From: Nannocystis exedens
GTDB taxonomy: Bacteria > Myxococcota_A > Polyangia > Polyangiales > Polyangiaceae
NCBI GenBank assembly: GCA_945861885.1
Contig: CAMAVR010000001.1
Location: forward strand, 62,001 to 126,000
Length of the DNA stretch: 64,000 nucleotides
Direction of reading: 5' to 3'
Shown here: one piece after another, positions 35,096-43,775 of the stretch
Position numbering within the stretch: position 1 is the stretch's first letter
How the letters are laid out: every line of letters starts with the position of its first letter
Program-made: the position numbers and the translations under genes
The notes under the pieces: generated by a model
Told to the model about the DNA's origin: nothing
The model's database searches: none
The model's input: the letters and a program-made list of their open reading frames with translations, nothing else

Positions 35096-36808
35096 TTACG
35101 GCTTTACGAATGTCAGGCTTCCTGGGCGAAGCAGGATGGCTGTATCTTTCACCGTGTCGGTTACCCACGCGCTGTTCGACTTCTTGAAATCGCTGACTGC
35201 CGTCGACGACCCGAAGATGCTGTCGAGTGTGCCGAGCACCCAGCCGGCCACGGTGCACCATGACCAAAATCCGCAGCCGCCCATCAGGTAGCCTGCCGCC
35301 GTGCCGATGCCGGTGGGGGCCAACGCCGGTGTCGATGGTGGTCCCTTCGACATCGAGCCGTTCTGCATTGCGATGAGGCGAAGGGCGCGCTCCATCAGCT
35401 GACCTTTAACTTCTTTCGTGAGGTTGACCTTCTCCTGGTCGCTGTAGGCGAAGCCGCTCGCTTGCTGGTCAAACTTGATCGAGAACCAATCGCTCGAATT
35501 GCCATCTTCCATCACGCTGTGAATCGTCGATGACGTGAAGAATCCGCCCTTCTTCTTGACCTTTTCGACGCGCGAGATCCATGAGCTCATGTTGTACGAC
35601 GCCGTGTAGCCGCGGCGCGCTTTGATTTCGTACAAGTAGTTCAAGTTGGCCGTGACGTGCGCGGTTAGGTCGTTGATGTTGCCGACAACGCCGCCCGAAT
35701 AGCCGTTCGGGTAGAAGTCGCACGACCCGGTTAGGCTCGTGACGATCTGCGCCGAAAGGCTACTTCCGAACGGCATATAGGCTGGCCCCACATCGCCCCC
35801 TTTGCCGAAGCCTAGACGAAGAAACCCGCCTGCCGGTGGCGCAGGAATCGCCCCCTGCTTAGGCATCCCCGGGATTGCATAGGCGAGAATAGCTGGGAGC
35901 GACGTCGCGACGTTGTTAATCATCGCCGTCGCCGAGAACTTGGCTTCGGTGATCGGCAAGCGAACGAAGTCGAGTGTTGGGTTCGCGGCCTGATAGCTGG
36001 TCAGCAGCGTATCCCACGGGATCGAATAGGTTAGCTGGGCGGTGAAGCCTTCGAGTGGCGCGTAGTGCACGTATGCCTGCTCAACCGAGTTGCTCAACTC
36101 GGCCAATTTTGCCTGCAAATCGAAGAGCGGCGCCGTCGCATCGGCGAGGTTTTTTGTCTTCCTGGTGTATGAAAACGAGAGCGCATCGAACGCCGCTTGC
36201 GTCGCGATTTGCTTCTGCTGATCGGGGCCTAGCTTGTTGACGATGAACGTCCGGTACTCGGCTTTCTCAGCATTGAGATCGCGAAGCGCGTCCTCGCATT
36301 GCGCCGGTGAGTTAAGGGCGACGCATGTTTGATACGCCGAGTTGGCGGCGCCGATTTTGCTGATGTGTTCCTGCTGCTCGATCTGATCGTTCGCGAGCGT
36401 TGCCGCGGCTGCGTCTTTGTCGGCTGAAGCTATGGCGAGCTTATCTTGCAGATCTTGAAGATCTTTGTTGAGCGGATCAAACCCTTTGATCATGGCGGCG
36501 ATTTTGTCGGCGACAACACCTGCCGACGCGATCGTCTTGCTTGCAACAACGCCGGCTTGATTCACTGCCGGGCAGAAATTTAAGTTCGTGTTTGGCGCGA
36601 CAGCTGACACCGAAGCCTTGCCCGTAACCGGCGGCAGGACGTACGCGGTGTGGCAATCCTCGTCGAACATAATACCGGCCGCGCCTGCGGGGTTGACGAC
36701 CTTGGTTTTGCAGTGCGGTTCTGCGGCCGGTGCGGCCGAGGCGACTGCTGAAACGAGGATAGTCGCTCCGGCAAAAGCTAGGATACTACAAGTCGATGCA
36801 GTTTTCAC
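35096..36808 (-). CDS. Large secreted protein (paralogue of the 31574-33409 protein)
   Basis: A GTG start (GGAGA about 11-14 bases upstream) gives 570 residues with a signal peptide ending VSAVASA|AP. The first module reads CKTKVVNPAGAAGIMFDEDCHTAYVLPPVTGKASVS, parallel to the downstream paralogue. Then a long helical region (about 75-240), a shared beta-rich middle (YVHYAPLEGFTAQLTYSIPWDTLL ... ATAMINNVATSLPAILAYAIPG), a C-terminal LRPGSLTFVKP, and a late glycine/aromatic segment MGGCGFWSWCTVAGW. The two proteins end alike (GSLTF/GALTF), a possible sorting or assembly motif. It is the first gene of the block. No family assignment. Confidence 0.7.
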   Translation of the reverse strand: MKTASTCSILAFAGATILVSAVASAAPAAEPHCKTKVVNPAGAAGIMFDEDCHTAYVLPPVTGKASVSAVAPNTNLNFCPAVNQAGVVASKTIASAGVVADKIAAMIKGFDPLNKDLQDLQDKLAIASADKDAAAATLANDQIEQQEHISKIGAANSAYQTCVALNSPAQCEDALRDLNAEKAEYRTFIVNKLGPDQQKQIATQAAFDALSFSYTRKTKNLADATAPLFDLQAKLAELSNSVEQAYVHYAPLEGFTAQLTYSIPWDTLLTSYQAANPTLDFVRLPITEAKFSATAMINNVATSLPAILAYAIPGMPKQGAIPAPPAGGFLRLGFGKGGDVGPAYMPFGSSLSAQIVTSLTGSCDFYPNGYSGGVVGNINDLTAHVTANLNYLYEIKARRGYTASYNMSSWISRVEKVKKKGGFFTSSTIHSVMEDGNSSDWFSIKFDQQASGFAYSDQEKVNLTKEVKGQLMERALRLIAMQNGSMSKGPPSTPALAPTGIGTAAGYLMGGCGFWSWCTVAGWVLGTLDSIFGSSTAVSDFKKSNSAWVTDTVKDTAILLRPGSLTFVKP

Positions 36809-37095
36809 GATGGGCTGTCTCCAATCAAGAGAGGTAAGTGCCCCTACCTTTGCGAGCGAAGCGGAGCAGCTTCAGTCACGCGGGTGTGGGTGGTGTCTCC
36901 GCGGCTAAGTGTCGCGGCAGCTGGTGGAGTAGCGGGTCTCTGTCCGCGACCCAATTCTCCAAATGGATGACAAGCGTTTCGCGAACCGCCGGGGAAGCCG
37001 GGGACGGAGCGTGGGGAGCGCACTCTTTGGTGCTTTTCCCGGCTTTTTCTAGCTACGCGCGTGTCGCTTTTTTGCCCCGGGTGTATGAAGACGCA
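36809..37095. other. Intergenic region upstream of ogt
   Basis: About 290 bp between the start of the large secreted protein (minus) and ogt (plus). Both promoters must lie here. Frames through it give implausible sequence. I see no RNA gene or clear repeat; an interior inverted GC stretch is unremarkable. Confidence 0.5.
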
Positions 37096-37593
37096 ATGAA
37101 AACAACAACCGAAGAGCGATTCAAAAAAACGATTCAATCGCCAATCGGCGACATCACGTTGGTGGCAACAGAGAGCGCACTTGTTGAAATATTTTTGCCG
37201 TCGTTTTCGTCGGAGGCGAGCGATGCCGCTTCAACATTGCGGCATCGCATTCTCGATCAAGCGGAGCGCGAGCTGAATGAGTATTTTCAAGGCGCGCGAA
37301 CGCACTTTTCAATCCCGCTTTCGCAAGCAGGAACGGCATTTCAATCTGACGTGTGGCGCGCGCTGATCGAAATTCCATTCGGCGAATCGCGGTCGTACAA
37401 ATGGCTAGCAACTCGCGTGTCGCGCCCAAATGCAACGCGCGCGGTAGGGTCGGCCAATGGCCGCAATCGCTTGCCGATTGTCGTCCCGTGCCACCGCGTG
37501 ATCGCAGCCGACGGCGGAATAGGCGGCTACGCCGGCGGGTTAGAAATGAAGAGGTGGCTCTTGGCGCACGAAGGGGGCACCTGCATTCAATGA
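37096..37593 (+). CDS. ogt: Methylated-DNA-[protein]-cysteine S-methyltransferase
   Basis: This is a suicide repair protein that takes methyl groups from O6-methylguanine. From the ATG at 37096 the product has 165 residues and starts MKTTTEERFKKTIQSPIGDITLVATES; the 86 in-frame codons upstream do not look like a protein. The active-site PCHRVIAADGGIGGYAGGL contains C132, preceded by the helix-turn-helix FQSDVWRALIEIPFGESRSYKWLA and RAVGSANGRN. Its last 7 bp overlap the 3' end of mltG. Along with tag, it shows two alkylation-repair genes within 7 kb. Confidence 0.95.
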   Translation: MKTTTEERFKKTIQSPIGDITLVATESALVEIFLPSFSSEASDAASTLRHRILDQAERELNEYFQGARTHFSIPLSQAGTAFQSDVWRALIEIPFGESRSYKWLATRVSRPNATRAVGSANGRNRLPIVVPCHRVIAADGGIGGYAGGLEMKRWLLAHEGGTCIQ

Positions 37594-38729
37594 TGAATCG
37601 CTGCTTCGTGTGCGGCTCGCGTTTCTGAGAACGTGTGGCGGCCGCCGCCTTTTGCTACGAAAAAATAATACGGCGTTTGTTTCGGCGATATCGCCGCTGC
37701 GATCGACTTTGCGCCGGGGTTACAAATTGGCCCAGGGGGGAGCCCTTCGTGTTTGTACGTGTTGTACGGGTTCGCCGCGTCGGCAACGATGTCGTGCGTA
37801 ATTTTGCCGTGATATGTCCAGCATGATGGGATGCTGTCGCGCATCGACACGCAGCCGTATCCTGCGGTTGGGTCGCACTGCAGAAGTTTTGGCGAGAACG
37901 ATGGGTCGCGCATCCGATTAAAAAATACTCCTGAGATAATCGGTCGCTCATCGTCGACCACCGCCTCCTTTTCGACCATCGAAGCAAGCGTTATCAGTTG
38001 ATACTGATGCCAACCGAGCGACTGTGAGAGCTCGACAAGCTCCGGCAGATGGTCCGCTTCGAGTGCCCGATAACGCTTGTCAAATTCGGCTTTAAACTTT
38101 CGAACGACGGCGCGTGGATCGGCGTCTTGTCCGAGCAAATATGTCTCTGGGAACATGAAGCCTTCGGCGGTCGGCGCATCGATTTTCAGTTCGCGCAAAA
38201 GATTTTGATCTTCGGTCGCGGCTAAAAAAGCTCGCGCGGTACAAATGCGCTTTGCTTGCAAACGCGCGCCGATATCGTACCGCGTCCACCCTTCGGGGAA
38301 CGTGACTCTCGTGCGGGTCACGAAAAAGCTACGCGCGAGCCTTGAAAATAGGCCGCCCGGCGACAAATCGTCCGTAAGCAAGTGTTCGCCTGGCACGACG
38401 CTCGCCGCGCCGCCGCGCGCTCGAACAAACAGCGCAAAAATCCTCGGATGGGAGATCAACCCCGCACCGGCAAGGCGCTGGCCAAGCGCTTCGGGCGATT
38501 CATCGCCCGGGACAGTCAATACGACTTCGCGGCCGACGCCCGGCCCGCTGCTTAGTGGATACGCGATGAGGAGCAGCGACGCGACAATACCGAGCAGTCC
38601 GAATGGTACTAAGATCGCCCACGTGGTGTATTTATCGCGCGTGCCCCGGGTGCGCTTTGCGCCGGAGCTTCTTTTTGGCTTTTTTTGGCCGAAAAAGCGA
38701 TTAAGCCATCGATTGGGTCGTTGCGGCAT
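37587..38729 (-). CDS. mltG: Endolytic peptidoglycan transglycosylase
   Basis: MltG cuts nascent glycan strands in the inner membrane and sets glycan length. The 380-residue protein has an N-terminal basic region, one membrane helix (about 35-60), a LysM-like part and the catalytic YceG domain with LITLASMVEKEAV containing catalytic E253. Also LLQCDPTAGYGC and PYNTYKHEGLPPGPICNPG are typical. It follows ruvX by 9 bp on the same strand and its 3' end overlaps ogt. Confidence 0.95.
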   Translation of the reverse strand: MPQRPNRWLNRFFGQKKPKRSSGAKRTRGTRDKYTTWAILVPFGLLGIVASLLLIAYPLSSGPGVGREVVLTVPGDESPEALGQRLAGAGLISHPRIFALFVRARGGAASVVPGEHLLTDDLSPGGLFSRLARSFFVTRTRVTFPEGWTRYDIGARLQAKRICTARAFLAATEDQNLLRELKIDAPTAEGFMFPETYLLGQDADPRAVVRKFKAEFDKRYRALEADHLPELVELSQSLGWHQYQLITLASMVEKEAVVDDERPIISGVFFNRMRDPSFSPKLLQCDPTAGYGCVSMRDSIPSCWTYHGKITHDIVADAANPYNTYKHEGLPPGPICNPGAKSIAAAISPKQTPYYFFVAKGGGRHTFSETRAAHEAAIHH

Positions 38730-38738
38730 CGTTGAACG

Positions 38739-39170
38739 TCAGTCGTCGGATTTACGACTCCGGTCAAGCCACGATTGCAAAATCGCCACCGCCGCTGCCT
38801 CGTCGATTCGTTCGCGCGTTTTTTTTCCGGACACTTCGCTCGCTTGGAGCGACCTCATCGCTTCTGCGGTCGTCAACCGTTCATCCCATAGCGTAACATT
38901 GCATCGCGTTGCATCGGCTATTTTTTGCGCCATTACGCGGGCTGACCGAGCTGCGTCCCCCTCCCCGCCTCTCATGTCGAGTGGCAACCCTACGACGATT
39001 GTCCCCACGTTTTCGGTAACAACAAATTCACGCAACGCCTTCAAAAACGCGGCAATATCGCCCCCCGCGAGGATGCCGCGTGGGTGCGCGTAGAGCCCAA
39101 GCTCATCATCGATTGCGAGCCCGATACGGCGTTTTCCGAGATCAAGAGCGCAAGTTCGTTTTGATTTCAT
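38739..39170 (-). CDS. ruvX: YqgF/RuvX-family RNase H-fold nuclease
   Basis: A 143-residue protein from the ATG at 39170 (a longer 5' frame to 39308 lacks support). The N-terminal LDLGKRRIGLAIDDELGLYAHPRG is the typical RNase H-fold D-x-G motif, with VVGLPLDMRGGEGDAA and the C-terminal LWDERLTTAEAM completing the set. The family is implicated in pre-16S rRNA maturation and Holliday junction resolution. It overlaps none of its neighbours and precedes mltG; hisS is divergent. Confidence 0.92.
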   Translation of the reverse strand: MKSKRTCALDLGKRRIGLAIDDELGLYAHPRGILAGGDIAAFLKALREFVVTENVGTIVVGLPLDMRGGEGDAARSARVMAQKIADATRCNVTLWDERLTTAEAMRSLQASEVSGKKTRERIDEAAAVAILQSWLDRSRKSDD

Positions 39171-39239
39171 GGCGCAGAGCTGAAAGTAGCAAAAGATGTT
39201 AGTCCCGCATTCAACCGAATTTGATAACGAGGAACAAGG

Positions 39240-40493
39240 ATGACACCGCTTCGCGCACCAAAAGGGATGAACGACATTTTGCCAGCAGAAAGCGGGGCGT
39301 GGCACCATGTCGAGTCGATTTTTCGGTCGACAATGGGCCTTTATGGCTATCGCGAAGTACGAACCCCGTATCTGGAGACGACGCCGCTATTCGTTCGCGC
39401 CATCGGCGAAGTGACCGATGTCGTTGAAAAAGAGATGTATTCGTTCGTCCATCGCGACGACGCGCTCACCCTGCGCCCCGAGGGGACGGCCGGGGTCGCG
39501 CGCGCCTACATCGAGCACCGTGTGCACAACAGCGAGCCGGTAAGCCGGTGGTTTTACCTCGGCCCGATGTTCCGTGCCGAGCGCCCGCAACGCGGTCGTT
39601 ACCGGCAATTTTATCAAGCTGGAGCCGAACTTTTTGGCGATCCGGGGCCGCACTGCGACGCCGAGATGATCGAATCGCTCGTCCGTTTTCTCGGAAATTT
39701 AGGCATTTCTGATTCCGAAGTGGTGATTAATTCAATCGGCGGAAGCGGCGCGAGAAAAAAATATCGCGACGCGCTGACCGATTTTTTGGAGCCGAAAAAG
39801 CACCTTTTAAGCGAAGAGTCGCAGCGGCGCCTGGTGACCAATCCGCTCCGAATTTTGGATTCAAAAAGCCCACGCGACGAAGAAGCGGTAAAAGGGGCGC
39901 CCGTGATTTTGGATGTGCTCGATGCCGACGATACAGCTCATTTTGAAGGGTTAAGGCGCTCCCTCGACGCGCTTCGCATGCCGTACCGAGTCGACCCACA
40001 TCTCGTGCGCGGGCTCGATTACTACACGCGAACGCTTTTCGAGATAAAAGGTGGAGCCGACAAGCTCGGGGCCGGAAATACGCTGGTCGGAGGCGGTCGA
40101 TACGACAACATGATCGCCGAACTGGGAGGTCCAAGTGTTCCAGCGATTGGTTTTGCCGCGGGGGTCGAGCGGCTACTGATCGCGCGCAGCGCCGCCGAAG
40201 AAGCGCCGATTGTCAGCGTTTTTGTCGCGTCGATGGGCGACTCCGCAGTCTCGTGTGCGATGACCGTCGCGCAGCGCTTGCGCGACATGTCGCTTCCGTG
40301 CGAAGTCGATTCCCGTGGCGGCTCGCTCAAAGGTCAGCTTCGGCGAGCGAACGCATTAGGTGCCCGGTTCGCGGTCATTGTTGGCGAAGCGGAGATTGCA
40401 AGTGGGAGTGTGCAGGTGAAAGATTTGGCGGCTCATTCGCAGGAATCGGTGGCAGTCGATAAGGTCGCCGAATACCTGAAGGGCAAGGCGTGA
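39240..40493 (+). CDS. hisS: Histidine-tRNA ligase
   Basis: A 417-residue class II synthetase. MTPLRAPKGMNDILPAESGAWHHVESIF is the N-terminal His-tRNA synthetase signature; motif 2 WFYLGPMFRAERPQRGRYRQFYQAGAELFG, the HisA-type LVRGLDYYTRTLFEI and motif 3 GFAAGVERLLI are intact, followed by an anticodon-binding domain (GDSAVSCAMTVAQRLRDMSLP). GAGGAAC lies directly upstream. Its stop overlaps the next gene start by 4 bp (GTGA). Confidence 0.97.
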   Translation: MTPLRAPKGMNDILPAESGAWHHVESIFRSTMGLYGYREVRTPYLETTPLFVRAIGEVTDVVEKEMYSFVHRDDALTLRPEGTAGVARAYIEHRVHNSEPVSRWFYLGPMFRAERPQRGRYRQFYQAGAELFGDPGPHCDAEMIESLVRFLGNLGISDSEVVINSIGGSGARKKYRDALTDFLEPKKHLLSEESQRRLVTNPLRILDSKSPRDEEAVKGAPVILDVLDADDTAHFEGLRRSLDALRMPYRVDPHLVRGLDYYTRTLFEIKGGADKLGAGNTLVGGGRYDNMIAELGGPSVPAIGFAAGVERLLIARSAAEEAPIVSVFVASMGDSAVSCAMTVAQRLRDMSLPCEVDSRGGSLKGQLRRANALGARFAVIVGEAEIASGSVQVKDLAAHSQESVAVDKVAEYLKGKA

Positions 40494-42127
40494 AAGCGAC
40501 GTCCCTGCACGCTTTGCCGCGCGTGATGGCGTTCGTCTTCACGCTCCTGCTCTTGTTGGTCAGTGCGAACGCGCATGCGGCAGGTCCGGCCAGCTTTCCG
40601 GCGGCGGCGCCACCGGCCGATCCACTGGAAATCACGCCCGAAGTTCGCACGAAAATCGGTACCGACGCAACCGAGCCTCCGAAAGAGCCCGAGCATTCAC
40701 CGGTATTTCGCAGATATTTCCCGTATTACGAAGAGCGTACGACCGACACGAGGCTTCGCATCATTCCGCCCGTGTACCTCGAAAGTACGACGGGGCTCGG
40801 GTCGCTCGACCCGCGCGACGAGGACATGGAGCGGCTCATCGCGATGCTCTATTACCAGCGTCGTTCGCGCAATTTCGATGCCGATTTTCTCTTTCCGCTG
40901 CCGCTCGCGTGGCACGTTCGCGATCACGATAGTCGCGCGTGGGGGTTCACTCTTTTCGCTCACCGCGACGCGCCGCACGAGTCGGATAATTGGCTGGCGC
41001 CGCTATTTTTCGTAGGGGCGCGAAAGCACGGCGGCTACCTTCACCTACCGCCGCTCCTCACAACGTCATGGTGGGGCGAGCACGGGGCGTTTACGCTGTC
41101 GTGGCTCTACTTCCGAAGTCGGATTGACGACTCGGTGCATTCTGGGGTGGCCCCATTTTATTTTCGGGGCGAGCGCGGCACAGGCAACGGCGATCGACGC
41201 ACGTACACGCTCATCCCGCCGCTGCTATTTTTTAATCGCGAGCGTGAGTCCGATGAGAGCAGCATGACGGTCGCCGGGCCGGTCGTCGTCGAAAAGACGC
41301 CGAAACGGTCGATTGTGAACGTTTTGCCGCTCGTCTATCAAATTACGGGGCGCCCGCAGTCGGGGGGCATTCCCGAATCGCACACGACGGTGCTCCCGTT
41401 CGTTCATTACGGCCATTCCCGTCAGACCGACGGCGAGCGATCGCTTTTTGTCGTCCCCGGCTACTTGCGTCGTACCACGCCAACGACCGACACCCTGCTG
41501 ACGCCGTTTTTCTCGCGCGCCAAAACGCGAAATAGCGCGACGCAGCTGACGCTCGTTGGGCCAGTGTTGCCGCTCTTTTTCCGGTACCAAGATCGCGATG
41601 TCCATCTCGACCAATTTGGGTTCGCGCCGCTATTTTACACGTCGTCGAGCCCTGCCGGAAACGCGTTTTTAACGCCACTTTTAGGGCGTTTTGAGTCTTA
41701 CGGCGAGTCGCGTACGTGGTGGATCTTCCCGACGATCACGCATTCGAAAACCCAGGCCGGTTGGGAAGCGAATGTTCATCCGCTGATCTATTTGAAACGA
41801 GGCAAGTCGTCGCACTCGGTCGTGGCGCCGCTCTATTGGGATTTTGAAACACCGAAGAGCCGCGTGACAATTGGGTTTCCGCTCTATTGGCGATTTGCAA
41901 ACGAGACAACCGGTAGCGTCACGCAAGTCGCTGGCAATACGGTTTATATAAAAAAGCGCGTAGCCGGCGGCTCCGATTGGCAGTTCCATGTCGTGCCGCT
42001 GTTCTCGTACGGTGAAAATCCCGAGGGATATTTCTGGAACATTCTCTTCGGGCTCGCCGGCTACGAGCGTCGCGGCTCCTCGGCGCAGGTAAAAGCGCTC
42101 TGGCTACCGATAGATGTCAGGCGATAA
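40490..42127 (+). CDS. Large secreted beta-rich protein of unknown function
   Basis: A GTG start overlapping the hisS stop gives 545 residues with a signal peptide ending SANAHA|AG. The mature part is built of many short amphipathic strands with aromatic ends, often recurring as V.P.Y/FW or PLYW (SVVAPLYWDFETPKSRVTIGFPLYWRF), suggestive of a large outer-membrane barrel or beta-solenoid. I do not recognise the family; similar long beta-rich 'hypothetical' proteins occur in Myxococcota. It overlaps the DUF2062 gene by 14 bp, so the run hisS to 43576 is compact. Confidence 0.7.
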   Translation: MKATSLHALPRVMAFVFTLLLLLVSANAHAAGPASFPAAAPPADPLEITPEVRTKIGTDATEPPKEPEHSPVFRRYFPYYEERTTDTRLRIIPPVYLESTTGLGSLDPRDEDMERLIAMLYYQRRSRNFDADFLFPLPLAWHVRDHDSRAWGFTLFAHRDAPHESDNWLAPLFFVGARKHGGYLHLPPLLTTSWWGEHGAFTLSWLYFRSRIDDSVHSGVAPFYFRGERGTGNGDRRTYTLIPPLLFFNRERESDESSMTVAGPVVVEKTPKRSIVNVLPLVYQITGRPQSGGIPESHTTVLPFVHYGHSRQTDGERSLFVVPGYLRRTTPTTDTLLTPFFSRAKTRNSATQLTLVGPVLPLFFRYQDRDVHLDQFGFAPLFYTSSSPAGNAFLTPLLGRFESYGESRTWWIFPTITHSKTQAGWEANVHPLIYLKRGKSSHSVVAPLYWDFETPKSRVTIGFPLYWRFANETTGSVTQVAGNTVYIKKRVAGGSDWQFHVVPLFSYGENPEGYFWNILFGLAGYERRGSSAQVKALWLPIDVRR

Positions 42128-42584
42128 GCGACCGTTTCGAACACGCCTGCCAGGGGCGTGGGATGGGCGGTTAAAAGCGATTTGGAAGCGTCTGCTTCAT
42201 GAGCACGCCGCGCCGAGAAAAGTCGGCGGAGCGGTCGCTCTAGGGCTGTTTATCGGGGCGAGCCCGGTTATTTTTTTTCACGCCCCGATCGCCGTGGGGT
42301 TGGCGACGGTTTTTCGTGTCAATCGGCTGTGGGCGGCGGTGAGCACAAAGTTTGGCAACATCGTGACGATTCCATGGATCGCGTTTGCAGAGGTGCAGCT
42401 TTCGCACCGCATTCGAACCGGTGAATGGTTGCAGGTGACCGGCGATCATATTCTCCATAACGCGAGCGAGTATCTATTGGACTGGATTCTAGGCACAATA
42501 CCGGTCGGCGGGGCCCTCGCGGTGGTCGGCGGGATGAGCGCGTATATTTGGGCGAGACGAAGGGCGCGCTCACGTGCGGTTTGA
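42114..42584 (+). CDS. DUF2062 membrane protein
   Basis: A 156-residue protein with two to three hydrophobic segments. APRKVGGAVALGLFIGASPVIFFHAPIAVGLATVFRVNRLWAAVSTKFGNIVTIPWIAFAEVQL matches the DUF2062 pattern ('P...A.G.A.G.F.G..P......ala..l..N...a.....n......'). DUF2062 proteins are inner-membrane proteins sometimes linked with lipid or flagellar functions. It follows the beta-rich protein with a 14-bp overlap. Confidence 0.85.
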   Translation: MSGDKRPFRTRLPGAWDGRLKAIWKRLLHEHAAPRKVGGAVALGLFIGASPVIFFHAPIAVGLATVFRVNRLWAAVSTKFGNIVTIPWIAFAEVQLSHRIRTGEWLQVTGDHILHNASEYLLDWILGTIPVGGALAVVGGMSAYIWARRRARSRAV

Positions 42585-42618
42585 CCGCGAAGCGATCGAA
42601 GGCTAATCCAGTAGGAGA

Positions 42619-43059
42619 ATGCACGACCCCGGCGATCCTCCAAAAAAGCGTCTCGAAGGGGTAATCTCCGAGATTTTGAAGAGGGCGATGGAGTTAGGGG
42701 TTGAAAAAGCGGCGGAAGCGCCTGAGTCGCTGAAAGCTTTTATGCACGAACTGAAGCTGCCTAAAGAGATCGGCGGCTATTTGTACGGGCAGATTGAAGA
42801 GACGAAAAACGGCGTTCTTCGAGTCGTCTCGAAAGAGTTTCGCGATTTCTTGGAGCACACCAATCTCGTCGCCGAGATTCGAAAACTTCTGACAACAGTT
42901 CAATTCGAAGTGCACACAACGATTCGATTTTCACCAAATCAGGCAAAATCGAATCAGGTAGAATTAGAAGCAGAGGATGAGTCTCTGCCAAAGCCAGAAG
43001 TAAAAACCGAAGTATTTGTGAAGCGCGACGAACGGCAAGATCGCCGTCGTTCGCGGTAA
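42619..43059 (+). CDS. Hypothetical charged helical protein
   Basis: A 146-residue protein with an amphipathic helical first two-thirds (LEGVISEILKRAMELGVEKAAEAPESLKAFMHELKLPKEIGGYLYGQIEETKNGVLRVVSKEFRDFLEHT) and a basic tail (FVKRDERQDRRRSR). No known domain. It may be DNA- or membrane-associated because of its tail. It lies between DUF2062 and the zinc-ribbon gene within the hisS run. Confidence 0.6.
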   Translation: MHDPGDPPKKRLEGVISEILKRAMELGVEKAAEAPESLKAFMHELKLPKEIGGYLYGQIEETKNGVLRVVSKEFRDFLEHTNLVAEIRKLLTTVQFEVHTTIRFSPNQAKSNQVELEAEDESLPKPEVKTEVFVKRDERQDRRRSR

Positions 43060-43084
43060 CGCGGGTAAGAGGAGTCACAACGCA

Positions 43085-43576
43085 ATGAGTACGAAGTCGC
43101 CACAAGTGGGCGGTGAAGTAGATAGCTGGTGCACCAAGTGTCTGATGATGCTCAATCACCGGATAGTCGCGTTGATGCACAACAAGCCGGTCAAAGCTGA
43201 GTGCTTGACTTGCAGGTCGGTGCACATGTATCGCGCGCAGGCGCCGGGGGCGAAACGCGCAGACGGCGCAAAACGCGAGGGGAAGAGCGAAGGGGCCGTG
43301 AAAAAGGCGCCAGGCGCCCGGGGGACGCGCGGAGCTGCCGCAACGAAAGCGGCGGCGGTTCGGCTAGAGCAAGAAGCGACTTGGGAAAAGGCTATTGCGG
43401 GGAGCAAAGTCACCGACTTCAAGCAGTACCGGGTCGGGCTCGAATTTGCTGAGCGCGAGCTGATTCGGCACAAGAAGTTTGGGGATGGCGTTGTGACGCG
43501 CGTGATTGATGCGCACAAAGTTGAAGTGCTGTTTCAGGATATCCCGCGAACGTTAGCGCAAGCGCTCGCTGACTGA
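43085..43576 (+). CDS. Zinc-ribbon protein with basic linker and C-terminal beta module
   Basis: A 163-residue protein. The N-terminus has DSWCTKCLMMLNH...AECLTCRSVH, two CxxC pairs (C16/C19, C41/C44) forming a zinc ribbon. A Lys/Arg/Ala linker (about 50-105) follows, then RHKKFGDGVVTRVIDAHKVEVLFQDIPRTLAQA, resembling a CarD/Tudor-like or 'FGxGVV...K.eVLFedG' module. Together they suggest nucleic-acid or RNA polymerase contact. Found in Myxococcota as an uncharacterised type. Last gene of the hisS run, followed by repeat copy 6. Confidence 0.65.
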   Translation: MSTKSPQVGGEVDSWCTKCLMMLNHRIVALMHNKPVKAECLTCRSVHMYRAQAPGAKRADGAKREGKSEGAVKKAPGARGTRGAAATKAAAVRLEQEATWEKAIAGSKVTDFKQYRVGLEFAERELIRHKKFGDGVVTRVIDAHKVEVLFQDIPRTLAQALAD

Positions 43577-43612
43577 CGGTCTAGAGGTGTTAGGGAGTGA
43601 TCTCATAATCCT

Positions 43613-43719
43613 CCCGTAAACGTGCCCGTGCCCGTAAACGTGCCCGGTCTTTGCTTTTTCTGAGCGAGTCGCGAGCAAAAACTACCGGGCACGTTTACGG
43701 GCACGGGCACGTTTACGGG
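43613..43719. repeat. Dispersed palindromic repeat, copy 6 (perfect 35-nt arms)
   Basis: Left arm 43613-43647 and right arm 43685-43719 are perfect reverse complements with a 37-nt loop that closely matches the loop of copy 4. Flanks gtgatctca and tgagatcac also pair. It lies between convergent genes (43576 end and 43776 end). Confidence 0.95.
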
Positions 43720-43775
43720 GCAGATCAGATTTTGAGATCACTTACCTAGTGGTGAGGCGCTCTCGGCGCGTCCCA

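Noticed and set aside
36838..37095. N-terminal extension of Ogt
   Set aside because: The residues are implausible (MPLPLRAKRSSFSHAGVGG...) and the family begins close to the ATG at 37096.
1838..43719. Repeats as a CRISPR array
   Set aside because: Copies are scattered singly, palindromic, without regular spacers or cas genes.
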